A DNA stretch of 64,000 bases from Granulicella sp. S156 (GTDB lineage Bacteria > Acidobacteriota > Terriglobia > Terriglobales > Acidobacteriaceae), in NCBI RefSeq assembly GCF_009766105.1, contig NZ_LMUH01000009.1:399428-463427 (forward strand). The letters run 5' to 3'. Below the pieces are notes generated by a model. That model saw only the letters and a list, made by a program, of their open reading frames with translations, made no database searches and was not told the DNA's origin. How positions within the stretch are numbered: position 1 is the stretch's first letter; each line of letters starts with the position of its first letter. The position numbers were made by a program, and so were the translations under genes. Below are positions 54,750 to 62,762 of this stretch, one piece after another.

Positions 54750-56315
54750 CTAGCCCTTGTAGAACTCGCTGCGCTTGCGGCTATAGAAGAAGTAGACGAC
54801 CAGGCCGATGACCAGCCAGAGGAAGAAGCGTACCCAGGTGATGGCGGGCAGGCCGGCCATCAGGAGGACGCAGAAGAAGGTGCTCAGGATGGGGATGACC
54901 GGGCCGAAGGGGACGCGGAAGCCGCGGTGACGGGTGGGGTCTTTGGCGCGCAGGACGATGACGCCGATGGAGACCAGAACGAAGGCGAAGAGTGTGCCGA
55001 TGTTCGACATCTCGGCGAAGGTGCCGACGTCGAAGAGACCTGAGGGGATCGCGACCAGGATGCCGGCGACCCAGGTGGCGAAGGCCGGGGTGCGGAACTT
55101 GGGGTGGACGCGGCTGAAGACGTCGGGAAGGAGCTTGTCGCGGCTCATGGCGAACCACACGCGGGCCTGGCCGAGCTGGAAGACGAGGATTGAGGAGATC
55201 ATGCCGACGATGGCGCCCAGCAGCACGAAGAGCCTTACCCAGTGCAGGCGGTGGCCGCCGGGGGTGAGCGAGACGCGTTTGAGGGCGTCGACTACCGGTG
55301 CCCCGTCGCCGGCGATAGAGAGCCACGGAACCATGCCGGTGAGGACGACGGCGACTCCGATGTAAAGGATGGTGCAGACGACCAGCGTGGCGATGATGCC
55401 GATGGGCACGTCGCGGCGGGGGTTCTTGCACTCTTCGCTGGCGGTGGAGACGGAGTCGAAGCCAATGTAGGTGAAGAAGATGATCGATCCGCCCGCGAGC
55501 ACGCCCGAGAAGCCGTTGGGGGAGAACGGGTGGTAGTTGTCGGGGTGGATAAACGACAGGCCGAAGAAGATGAAGATTAGGATGGCCGCGAGCTTGATCA
55601 GCACCATGATGTTGTTGGTGCGGGCGGACTCCCGGATGCCACGGACGAGGACCACCGTGAGCAGAAGAACGATGATGAAGGCGGGAATGTCGAAGCCGAA
55701 GTGCCAGCCGGGGGGGAAGATGTCGACCTTGCCGGAGAGGTCCTGCAGGCCCAGGGGCAGGTAGGCCGGGGAGAGCCATTTGGGGTTGAGGTGGATGCCG
55801 AGCCAGTCGAGCAGATCGACGATGTGCGCGGCGAAGCCGACACTGACGCTCATGTTGGAGAAGGCGTACTCAAGGATGAGATCCCAGCCGATGATCCAGG
55901 CGATGAGTTCGCCGAGGGTGGCGTAGGTGTAGGTGTAGGCCGAGCCGGCGATGGGAATCATCGATGCCAATTCGGCATAACAGAGGCCCGTAAGGCCGCA
56001 GACGATGGCCACCAGTACAAGTGACAATGCGAGTGCCGGGCCTGCTCCGGGGCGGCCGGCGACGGCTCCATGGTGCAGGATGAGATCGATGATGGGCGAG
56101 CCCTTCCAGTCTGCAAGCTTGGAAGGGTTGCCGCCGATGGCCGTGCCGATGACGGTGAAGATACCCGATCCGATGACCGCGCCGATACCCAGCGCGGTGA
56201 GCGAGACGGGACCAAGCGTTTTCTTGAGCGCACTCTCGGGACGCTCAGATTCGTGGATCAGCTTGTCGATGGACTTTGTGGCAAAGATTTGGCGGGCCAG
56301 GTGCACATTCCTCAT
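54750..56315 (-). CDS. APC-family amino acid permease
   Basis: A 521-residue inner-membrane transporter with about 12-13 helices. LGIGAVIGSGIFTVIGTAIG (about 41-60) is the unwound helix 1 motif of the amino acid-polyamine-organocation superfamily; GLCYAELASMIPIAGSAYTYTYATLGELIAWIIGWDLILEYA and FFTYIGFDSVSTASEECKNPRRDVPIGI place it near the cationic amino acid (CAT/YfnA-like) group. ATG 56315 fits the usual start of the family; no clear ribosome site is seen. The substrate is inferred only at class level. Confidence 0.92.
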   Translation of the reverse strand: MRNVHLARQIFATKSIDKLIHESERPESALKKTLGPVSLTALGIGAVIGSGIFTVIGTAIGGNPSKLADWKGSPIIDLILHHGAVAGRPGAGPALALSLVLVAIVCGLTGLCYAELASMIPIAGSAYTYTYATLGELIAWIIGWDLILEYAFSNMSVSVGFAAHIVDLLDWLGIHLNPKWLSPAYLPLGLQDLSGKVDIFPPGWHFGFDIPAFIIVLLLTVVLVRGIRESARTNNIMVLIKLAAILIFIFFGLSFIHPDNYHPFSPNGFSGVLAGGSIIFFTYIGFDSVSTASEECKNPRRDVPIGIIATLVVCTILYIGVAVVLTGMVPWLSIAGDGAPVVDALKRVSLTPGGHRLHWVRLFVLLGAIVGMISSILVFQLGQARVWFAMSRDKLLPDVFSRVHPKFRTPAFATWVAGILVAIPSGLFDVGTFAEMSNIGTLFAFVLVSIGVIVLRAKDPTRHRGFRVPFGPVIPILSTFFCVLLMAGLPAITWVRFFLWLVIGLVVYFFYSRKRSEFYKG

Positions 56316-56412
56316 CGGCGGGGGATTGTAAACGTAGAGTGATTTTATGCGGAGCGGAGCTATGGTGGTCAATATTGGCGAAGAAGGGACTAAGAAACAT
56401 GGCCTTTGGGGT

Positions 56413-56616
56413 CTTTGTTTTTCTGGTTTGTCATTCCGAGCGCAGCGAGAGAACCTGCTTTCTCCCGCTTTTCGCCTATGCCACTACAAACTCCTATGTG
56501 TAAGCACCAGCTATGCGTTCTTCTCTTTCCTGCACGCTATCTGGGAGGTGCAAGCAAAGAACGGGAGACAAGCAGGTTCGCTCGCTGCGCTCGGAATGAC
56601 AACCAGAAAAGCAAAA
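56413..56616. repeat. Inverted repeat element with about 54-bp arms
   Basis: Arms 56413-56466 and 56562-56616 (TTTCTGGTTTGTCATTCCGA on the left, its complement on the right) enclose about 95 bp. The same plan as the 4514 element with a different arm sequence; it fills the space between the permease gene and the small basic gene. Confidence 0.85.
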
Positions 56617-56629
56617 GAGAGAAGCCACA

Positions 56630-56670
56630 AACAAAACGACGGGCGGAGCCTAAGCTCTGCCCGCCGTCGT
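56630..56670 (-). terminator. Rho-independent terminator of the small basic gene
   Basis: On the minus strand a hairpin (GCTCTGCCC/GGGCGGAGC with an outer AACGAC pair) is followed by TTTTGTTTG, 16 bases after the stop codon. Confidence 0.75.
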
Positions 56671-56685
56671 TGAATCTGGTGCTGT

Positions 56686-56841
56686 TTAGCGCTTGGAGGC
56701 GCCGCGTGCTGCCTTCTTGACCTTGGCCTTGTTCTCGCCGCGGGCTCCGGTGCGTGGGGCCTTGGGGGCGGCTTTCTTGCGGGCGGCGCGCTTGACCTTC
56801 TTGCGCTCAATCTTGTCGGTGATGGATGAGGTGTTTGCCAT
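56686..56841 (-). CDS. Tiny Lys/Arg/Ala-rich basic protein
   Basis: A 51-residue protein: a short neutral start (MANTSSITDKIERKKVKRAA) followed by RKKAAPKAPRTGARGENKAK and VKKAARGASKR. The composition (about one third Lys/Arg, with Ala, Gly, Pro) resembles histone H1-like tails, so nucleic-acid binding is plausible but unproven. The gene has its own terminator and an AGAGAGAAG stretch before the start, and lies just downstream of the helicase gene on the same strand (81 bases). The longer frame to 56904 adds unconvincing residues. Confidence 0.7.
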   Translation of the reverse strand: MANTSSITDKIERKKVKRAARKKAAPKAPRTGARGENKAKVKKAARGASKR

Positions 56842-56922
56842 GATGAATGTCTTCTCTCTGAACTTTCTGGAATTTCTGGATACTTTGCCGGCGTGAGCGC
56901 TCAAAATAGGGATTTCGCTCTT

Positions 56923-59742
56923 TTACAGTCGCTCGAGCTGGGCGAACTTCTCGACCAGCTTCTTCATGCCGTGACCACTAAATTGTACTGTAAGCTTGGC
57001 ATCTTCCCCATCTCCTTCGCGCGCAAAGACTACGCCCTCGCCATATTTGGGGTGGCGGACACGAGCGCCTTTGCCCATGCCAGTGCGGCCGGTGGGGGCG
57101 TCGGACTCCGCCTTGGAGCGCGTTCCAAACTTCAAACCGCTAGGTTTAAAGCCCGCTCCGCCCTTGCCGAAGAAGGCTGCGGTGTTGTCGAGCGGGCCGC
57201 TGCCGGTGCCTCGCTTGATGCCGCCAAAGCGCTGCTCGGCATAAGACTTTGCTCCTGAACTGCCGCGTCCACCCGATTGGTCTTCGTCCTCGTAGCTGTA
57301 GTGCTGTTCGCCACCGAAGTCGTCGCCAGCCCCAAAGCGCTTGCCCCGTTGGGGATAGGCGGTCGAATAAGCTCCGCCGTAGGAGGCTGGGGAGAGGTCT
57401 TCGACGAGCTTCGACGGGACTTCTTCGAGGAAGCGTGAGGGCATCGACGACTCCGGTGAGTCGTTGCCATAGCGGCGGCGATAGCGTGCCCGTGTCATGA
57501 CCAGCGTATCCATCGCGCGGGTCATGCCGACGTAGCAGAGACGGCGCTCCTCTTCCATCTGGGTGGGGTCGACCAGTGTGCGCGAGTGCGGGAAGAGGCC
57601 CTCCTCCATGCCCGTGAGGAAGACTAGGGGGAACTCCAGCCCCTTGGCAGCATGCAGGGTCATCAGGGTTACGCGTGCTTCGGCGGAGTACTGGTCGGCG
57701 TCGGAGACCAGTGCGGCGTGGTCCAGGAACTCGCCAAGCGTCTCTCCGCGAGAGGTTGCGTCCTGCGCGGCATTGGCGAGTTCCTTCAGGTTCTCGATGC
57801 GAGAGAAGCTCTCGGGTGTGGCCTCGTCTTCGAGGGCGCGGATGTAGCCAGAACGCTCGTTGAGGAACTTGATGAGTTCGGGTAGTGTGGCCGGGTCGCC
57901 GGCCTTGCGGAACGGAGCGGGCGCGTCCTGGGCCTGCGGGGTCTCGGCGTTCTGCTGGCGGAGGCGTTCCTTGATCACGTCGCTCGCAGAGAGTTTGAGT
58001 GGAACCGGAGCGAAGGGGTTGAAGCTGCTGGCGTTCTCGGGGGCAACGGTGCTGATCTCTTCGCTGGGACCGAAGTCAAAGTCGAAGTTGAAGCTCGTGT
58101 CGAAGCTGGTGTTCGCGTCGTTGGCCACGATGGTGGGTTGTGCTTCTTCTTCTGTGGCAAAGCCGAAGTCGAAGTTGGTGTCGTTATCCGCAGAAGAGGT
58201 GGAGGCTGGATCGAAGGATGTGTCTTCGGATGCCAGTTGCGAGTCTGGAGTTTCGAGTTGCGAGTCTGCGGTGAGCGCGGCGAGGAAGTCCGGGCCGAGC
58301 ATCGCTCTGGCGTCTTCGATGAGACGGCGAAAGCTGTTGAGAGCGGTGAGAGCACGCGCGGGTAATAGCTTGTCTTCTGAGGCGCGGGCGATGGCGTCCC
58401 AGGAACTCATGCCGGTGGTTAACGCCATGCGTTCGAGCGTGTCCATCGTGGTCTTGCCGATGCCGCGCGGCGGTGAGTTCACTACGCGGCCAAGTGCGAT
58501 GGAGTCGTGCGGGTTCTGTACCAGCTTCAGATAGCTGAGAATGTCCTTTACTTCGGCACGGTCGTAGAAGCTGAAGCCTCCGACCATGTGGTACTGGATC
58601 TGATAGCGGCGCAGGGCCTCTTCCACCAGTCGCGACTGCGAGTTGGTTCTGTAGAGAACGGCGCAACGCGGCAGCTCTTCGCTTTCGCCGGCTTCTTTTA
58701 AATACTTGTTGATGCGATCGGCGATGAACAGCGCTTCGTTTTCGCCATCGGGTGCTTCGTAGTAGCCGATGAGCGAGCCGCCTTCGCGCGAGGTCCAGAG
58801 GTTCTTGCCCTTGCGCTGTGTGTTCTGCGCGACGACGGCGCTGGCACCTTCGAGGATGACCTGCGTTGATCTGTAGTTCTGCTCCAGGCGAATGGTCTGG
58901 ACGTTGGGGAAGTCTTTTTCGAATTCGAGGATGTTGCGGATGTCCGCGCCGCGCCACGAGTAGATCGACTGGTCTTCATCGCCGACGACGCACACGTTGC
59001 CGTGGCGGCCGAGCAGCTTCATCAGTTCATACTGCGGGCGGTTGGTGTCCTGGTACTCGTCGATCAGTAGGTACTTGTACTTGCGGTTGTAGCGTTCACG
59101 CACTTCGCTCGAGGACTTGAGCAGACGCACGGTTTCGAGCAGCAGATCGTCGAAGTCGAGCGCGTTGGCCTTGGCGAGTTCTTTTTTGTAGATCTCGAAG
59201 ATGTGCGCAATCTTCTCCTCCAACGGGTTGGTGGAGGCCAGGAAGTACTCCTGGGGGTCGATCATGTGGTTTTTCGCCCATGAAATTCGACCCAGGGCGA
59301 CGCGCGGCTTCAAGGATTTGTCGTCGATGCCGAGCCGTTTGAGCGCTTGCTTCACGACAGCTTGCTGATCGTTCTCATCGTAGATGGCGAAGGAACGCGT
59401 GAGGCCAACGTTGCCAACGCGCAGGGCTTCGATGTCGCGGCGCAGAACGCGCACGCAGAAGCTGTGGAAGGTTGCGAGTGTGGGACTGGCGAGAGTCGAG
59501 TGGCCGAGAATCTTTTCGACGCGCTCGGCCATCTCCTTCGCGGCCTTGTTGGTGAAGGTGACTGCGAGGATGCTGTCCGGCGAGACGCCGCGCTCCTTGA
59601 TTAGATAGGCAATGCGGTGAGTGATGACTCTGGTCTTACCTGAACCTGCGCCTGCGAGCAGCAGGACGGGCCCATCGACCGAGGTAATCCCTTCGCGCTG
59701 CTGCGGGTTCATATTGGCGAGAAGGTCGGACACAACCTCCAT
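56923..59742 (-). CDS. UvrD/PcrA-type superfamily 1 DNA helicase with acidic insertion
   Basis: A 939-residue ATP-dependent 3'-5' helicase for repair and replication-fork clearance. Motifs: NPQQREGITSVDGPVLLLAGAGSGKTRVITHR (Q motif and Walker A, about 11-42), TFTNKAAKEM, LLIDEYQDTN, VGDEDQSIYSWRGAD, LEQNYRST, VTLMTLHAAKGLEFPLVFLTGMEEGLFPH and EERRLCYVGMTRA. The C-terminal GARVRHPKYGEGVV is the PcrA RNA-polymerase-binding tail. It is about 200 residues longer than usual: an insertion of roughly 100 residues at about 489-590 is acidic and rich in FD/TSFD/FDFG strings, and a Gly/Ser-rich linker precedes the tail. ATG 59742 is the start; the upstream frame runs through direct repeats. Confidence 0.95.
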   Translation of the reverse strand: MEVVSDLLANMNPQQREGITSVDGPVLLLAGAGSGKTRVITHRIAYLIKERGVSPDSILAVTFTNKAAKEMAERVEKILGHSTLASPTLATFHSFCVRVLRRDIEALRVGNVGLTRSFAIYDENDQQAVVKQALKRLGIDDKSLKPRVALGRISWAKNHMIDPQEYFLASTNPLEEKIAHIFEIYKKELAKANALDFDDLLLETVRLLKSSSEVRERYNRKYKYLLIDEYQDTNRPQYELMKLLGRHGNVCVVGDEDQSIYSWRGADIRNILEFEKDFPNVQTIRLEQNYRSTQVILEGASAVVAQNTQRKGKNLWTSREGGSLIGYYEAPDGENEALFIADRINKYLKEAGESEELPRCAVLYRTNSQSRLVEEALRRYQIQYHMVGGFSFYDRAEVKDILSYLKLVQNPHDSIALGRVVNSPPRGIGKTTMDTLERMALTTGMSSWDAIARASEDKLLPARALTALNSFRRLIEDARAMLGPDFLAALTADSQLETPDSQLASEDTSFDPASTSSADNDTNFDFGFATEEEAQPTIVANDANTSFDTSFNFDFDFGPSEEISTVAPENASSFNPFAPVPLKLSASDVIKERLRQQNAETPQAQDAPAPFRKAGDPATLPELIKFLNERSGYIRALEDEATPESFSRIENLKELANAAQDATSRGETLGEFLDHAALVSDADQYSAEARVTLMTLHAAKGLEFPLVFLTGMEEGLFPHSRTLVDPTQMEEERRLCYVGMTRAMDTLVMTRARYRRRYGNDSPESSMPSRFLEEVPSKLVEDLSPASYGGAYSTAYPQRGKRFGAGDDFGGEQHYSYEDEDQSGGRGSSGAKSYAEQRFGGIKRGTGSGPLDNTAAFFGKGGAGFKPSGLKFGTRSKAESDAPTGRTGMGKGARVRHPKYGEGVVFAREGDGEDAKLTVQFSGHGMKKLVEKFAQLERL

Positions 59743-59797
59743 TTTATCTGTGTTGGAGATTGAAGTTTTGCAGGGGGTGTCTCTGCGTGTGAATTGG

Positions 59798-59889
59798 TGT
59801 GCGTTTATGGACGCATGTGCGTTTGTGGACACAATGAGTGTGCGTTTATGGACGCGGCTAGTAAGTGTGTATGGACGTAGCGTGTGTGG
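59798..59889. repeat. Imperfect direct repeats upstream of the helicase gene
   Basis: About four units of 20-23 bases related to GTGTGCGTTTATGGACGC, at 59798, 59817, 59838 and 59861, with a partial fifth near 59882. They lie 56-147 bases before the helicase start codon and could be protein-binding iterons or a mini-satellite. Confidence 0.75.
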
Positions 59890-60076
59890 AAACGAAAGCA
59901 ACATTTGTTGCGCGGAAACTCTTTAGTTACGGGCAAATGTTGCAGTGGCATAAATCTTAAATTTATCTGCAACAACTCGGAACCAATGCGTGAACCGCTG
60001 CGTACTGACCTTTGCGACCGGTTCCCTGATGAAGAGAGCGCGGTCTAAATCAAAAGCGTTTTATCAAGGAGTAGTT

Positions 60077-60415
60077 ATGAATCGTCGTTCTGTTGTTGGA
60101 GTCATGGTAATGGCGGCCTCGCTGGTATCGGCACAGGCCATGTATGCAGCACCCGCTGCAATCCACGCACCTGTGAATGCGATCTTCGCGAAGGTCAAGT
60201 TTGTGAAGTTCACGCTGCGTAACGACTCGGCTGCGCCCCTGAAGTTGAAGGCTGGCGACACTGAGGTAACTCTGCAGCCCGGTAAGACAGTGGATGTGAA
60301 GCTCACAGAAGGACAGCAGATCGTCGCCGTCGAGACTTCGCCGAACTATGCTGCTGGAGCTGTGATCACAACGGTTTCGGACCAGTTGAACGGCACCACA
60401 CTCGCCCTTCGCTAG
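60077..60415 (+). CDS. Small secreted protein of unknown function
   Basis: A 112-residue protein with a signal peptide (MNRRSVVGVMVMAASLVSAQ, cleavage probably after MYA) and a mature beta-rich domain of about 85 residues (VKFTLRNDSAAPLKLKAGDTEVTLQPGKTVDVKLTEGQQIVAVE). The pattern of a short strand-rich secreted domain is common in Acidobacteria but I cannot name it. AAGGAG lies 6 bases before the ATG. Two hairpins follow the gene. Confidence 0.75.
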   Translation: MNRRSVVGVMVMAASLVSAQAMYAAPAAIHAPVNAIFAKVKFVKFTLRNDSAAPLKLKAGDTEVTLQPGKTVDVKLTEGQQIVAVETSPNYAAGAVITTVSDQLNGTTLALR

Positions 60416-60441
60416 AGCCGGGCCTGAACTGTAGTCGTTGT

Positions 60442-60473
60442 AAGAGCGGTGCGCTGTTTGAAGCGCCGCTCTT
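60442..60473 (+). terminator. Hairpin behind the small secreted gene
   Basis: AAGAGCG and GCGC pair with GCGC and CGCTCTT around a short loop, 27 bases after the stop. Confidence 0.6.
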
Positions 60474-60480
60474 CGAGGGC

Positions 60481-60517
60481 CCGGGGCATGTTTGAGCAAG
60501 TTTGCTCATCGCCCCGG
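60481..60517. terminator. Second hairpin between convergent genes
   Basis: CCGGGGC/GCCCCGG outer stem with TGAGCAA/TTGCTCA inside; it lies between the small secreted gene and RNase T2 and may serve both. Confidence 0.6.
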
Positions 60518-60562
60518 ACAAGTTCAACAGTTGTCGCTTTTCGTCTGCAGTAAAAAAATGCG

Positions 60563-61222
60563 CTATTCCTGAGCTGTAGCTCCAGGCGGCGTGATCTTCA
60601 CAGAGTTGGCATGGCAGGTACGAAGTCCCTGGCACACGAGCGGTTTCAGATCTTTGCTGAGGCAGGCTTCGATGGCTGTCAGGTGATTGCGACCACAACT
60701 CAACAGAATGCTGCCCTGTGGAAACGTTGGGTTGGCCTCATAGAACAATCCAAGAATCTTGTCGGGCGTCAGACTGATCTCATGGTCTACGTGTGTAAAC
60801 TCCGCCGGAATCTTCAGGGAGTGATAGGCCTCGCGCTCCATTGCGAAGAAGCGTTGCGGCCCAGCGGCTGAGCAGGTGCCGTGCTTGGCCCACTCGTGAT
60901 CGAGCAGAGAGAGGTCAGGTGTGAGGTCAAGGTTCTCCGACGGCTTGGCGGGACCGTGCTCTTCACTGCAGAAGACGGGATAGCTGCCATCGTTGTTCTG
61001 CGCCCATAGACCATGCAGGATGAAGCCAGGCTTGGCCGCACACTGCGGGGAGACGCCCTGTATTGCGCAGAACTCCGGCGACCAGGAGAGGTTCATCAGA
61101 TAGAAGTCGAACTTGCCGGGCTCGCCCTTGTTCTGCGCGGTGGCGCTGGTTGTGGACAACAGGATGCTTAGAGCGAACGCCGTGGCGATGGATAGAAAGC
61201 GGCAGGATAACCAGGTACGCAT
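60563..61222 (-). CDS. Secreted ribonuclease T2
   Basis: A 219-residue exported RNase T2-family enzyme, which cuts RNA after any base through 2',3'-cyclic intermediates. The signal peptide covers about 1-29. KFDFYLMNLSWSPEFC opens the mature protein; the two catalytic segments are complete: FILHGLWAQ (first His) and HEWAKHGTC (Glu, Lys, His). Several Cys residues fit the conserved disulphides. It probably helps scavenge extracellular RNA; no operon partner is seen. Confidence 0.93.
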   Translation of the reverse strand: MRTWLSCRFLSIATAFALSILLSTTSATAQNKGEPGKFDFYLMNLSWSPEFCAIQGVSPQCAAKPGFILHGLWAQNNDGSYPVFCSEEHGPAKPSENLDLTPDLSLLDHEWAKHGTCSAAGPQRFFAMEREAYHSLKIPAEFTHVDHEISLTPDKILGLFYEANPTFPQGSILLSCGRNHLTAIEACLSKDLKPLVCQGLRTCHANSVKITPPGATAQE

Positions 61223-61293
61223 GAACTGACTCCAGTCTCGTAGTTGGGTGAGAAGGCCATGATACTCGACCGCAAAAACGGTATTCTGTGTCG

Positions 61294-61848
61294 ATGACAG
61301 AGTCTGTTTCGAAGAAGAGTATTGCGGTATTCTGTGCGGCGGCTGAAGGCACGCGGCCGGAGTATCGCGCGAGTGCGGAAGAGCTGGGCCGGGCGCTCGC
61401 CGCGCATGACCTGGGGCTGATCTACGGCGGAGCGAAGATCGGACTGATGGGCGCGGTTGCCGATGCTGCGCTGGCTGGAGGAGGCCATGTGGTTGGCGTG
61501 ATTCCGCATGTGCTGGTCGATCACGAGATTGCGCACCAGGGAATTACAGAACTGCATGTCGTGGACACGATGCATACGCGCAAGGCGCTGATGGGCGAGA
61601 AGGCGGATGCCTTTCTTATACTGCCTGGCGGCTTTGGGACGTTCGAGGAGCTGTTCGAGGTGCTCGCATGGCAGTCGCTCAAGCTGCATTCGAAGCCGGT
61701 TGTGCTGCTGAATGTGGTGGGCTTCTATGACACGCTGCTGGAGTTTCTCGATGTGTGCGAACGCGAAGGGATGCTGAGGGGGAATCGGGAGAGGTTACTG
61801 GTGGCGGGGACGGTGGATGAGGCGTTGAGGCTGACGGGGCTGGTTTAG
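61294..61848 (+). CDS. LOG-family/TIGR00730 Rossmann-fold protein
   Basis: A 184-residue member of the Lonely Guy family: IAVFCAAAEGTRPEY (start of the Rossmann fold), LIYGGAKIGLMGAVADAAL, VDTMHTRKALMGEKADAFLILPGGFGTFEELFEVLAWQ. The PGGFGTFEE motif is the family active-site signature of phosphoribohydrolases that release free bases (cytokinin-type) from nucleotide monophosphates. The physiological substrate in this bacterium is unknown. ATG 61294 or GTG 61288 could be used. Confidence 0.92.
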   Translation: MTESVSKKSIAVFCAAAEGTRPEYRASAEELGRALAAHDLGLIYGGAKIGLMGAVADAALAGGGHVVGVIPHVLVDHEIAHQGITELHVVDTMHTRKALMGEKADAFLILPGGFGTFEELFEVLAWQSLKLHSKPVVLLNVVGFYDTLLEFLDVCEREGMLRGNRERLLVAGTVDEALRLTGLV

Positions 61849-61854
61849 AGACCG

Positions 61855-61938
61855 CACAACGAATCAAGGGCTGAAAGCTCGGTATATCTCGCTAGTGCAG
61901 ACGAGATATACCGGGCTTTCAGCCCTTGATTCGTTGTG
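61855..61938. repeat. Hairpin with 37-bp arms (GGGCTGAAAGC family)
   Basis: Arms 61855-61891 and 61902-61938, one mismatch, loop of 10. The core AAGGGCTGAAAGC resembles the hairpin at 2221. It begins 7 bases after the LOG stop codon. Confidence 0.9.
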
Positions 61939-61947
61939 GAGTCTCGT

Positions 61948-61969
61948 ACCTGGGGCTTGCGCCCCAGGT
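61948..61969. repeat. GC-rich hairpin behind the LOG gene
   Basis: ACCTGGGGC-TTGC-GCCCCAGGT, followed by CACCCCTTTGGGGC. It extends the repeat cluster to about 62000, between convergent genes. Confidence 0.75.
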
Positions 61970-62032
61970 TGGGATATATCACCCCTTTGGGGCTTGATTC
62001 TGTGTCAGGTCGCTATCCAATGGGTTGCGCTT

Positions 62033-62632
62033 TTATGCTGTGCTCTGCTGGCGTTTGCGGAAGGCGGCTACCTTGTGGCGGTTGCCGCAGGTAGCCATGC
62101 TGCACCATCTGCGCCGATGAGATTTTGTCTGGTCGTAGAACCAGAGGACGCAGTCCTCGCTTTCGCAGGGGCGGACCAGATCGAAGTTGGCTGTGACGAG
62201 GAAATCCGCGGCGGCTTCGGCCAGAGGCGCTAGAACTTCTTCGGGTGTGCGGCGTTTCCAGCGACGTGTCAGGTGTGTGCTGCCGCTCTTGTCGGTGGCG
62301 AGCTCGAGATAGCTTCGGGATTCGGAGAGAAACTCGTTGAGCGTGGAGACATCCAGACGCTTTTCCGCTTTGCGCCTCTCGACCAGCGTGCGGATCATCT
62401 CGCGCAACTTGCGCGCGGCGTTGAGCAGGGTAGATGGCCGCAGGTTGGAGGACTCTTTTGCAACGGGCCAGCCAGCCTGGGCCAGCCATTGCAGTACGTC
62501 GCTGTCGCTCTGCAGCGAGTCCACCAGTTCTCCATCGACAAGCGGAACCGTATTGAGAATCTGCAGTGTGGGCGGCTCGGTAAAGGTGTTGGGCTGATCG
62601 TGCAAAGCGGATTCCTGTCCAGAGATACTCAC
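62033..62632 (-). CDS. CGNR zinc-finger regulator (ABATE domain)
   Basis: A 199-residue protein: an N-terminal ABATE-type domain (about 15-130, ILNTVPLVDGELVDSLQSDSDVLQWLAQAG, LNAARKLREMIRTL) and a C-terminal CGNR zinc finger. In that finger, CESEDCVLWFYDQTKSHRRRWCSMATCGNRHKV supplies four Cys (C-x4-C and C-x4-C) and the name-giving CGNR. Such proteins act as stress-linked transcription factors. The GTG start at 62632 has AGGAGGGA 4 bases upstream; the frame to 62713 crosses the palindromic promoter and is rejected. Divergent from the alpha/beta hydrolase gene. Confidence 0.9.
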   Translation of the reverse strand: MSISGQESALHDQPNTFTEPPTLQILNTVPLVDGELVDSLQSDSDVLQWLAQAGWPVAKESSNLRPSTLLNAARKLREMIRTLVERRKAEKRLDVSTLNEFLSESRSYLELATDKSGSTHLTRRWKRRTPEEVLAPLAEAAADFLVTANFDLVRPCESEDCVLWFYDQTKSHRRRWCSMATCGNRHKVAAFRKRQQSTA

Positions 62633-62663
62633 GACTTCCCTCCTCGCAATCTCTCCTCTTAAT

Positions 62664-62696
62664 TGTAACCCATAATAATTATGTTGACAGGTTACA
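62664..62696. promoter_or_regulatory. Nested palindrome in divergent promoter
   Basis: TGTAACC (62664-62670) and GGTTACA (62690-62696) flank CATAAT-A-ATTATG (62671-62683). TTGACA at 62684 could be the -35 box of the hydrolase gene. A likely regulator site. Confidence 0.6.
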
Positions 62697-62762
62697 TTTA
62701 TCGGAGTAACCATTAAAGGCGAAGATAGACAGTGTCAAGCATCGACTACAGGAGGAAGTGAG

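Noticed and set aside
59743-59904. Longer helicase N-terminus
   Set aside because: The extra residues are translated direct repeats; the UvrD fold begins just after the Met at 59742.
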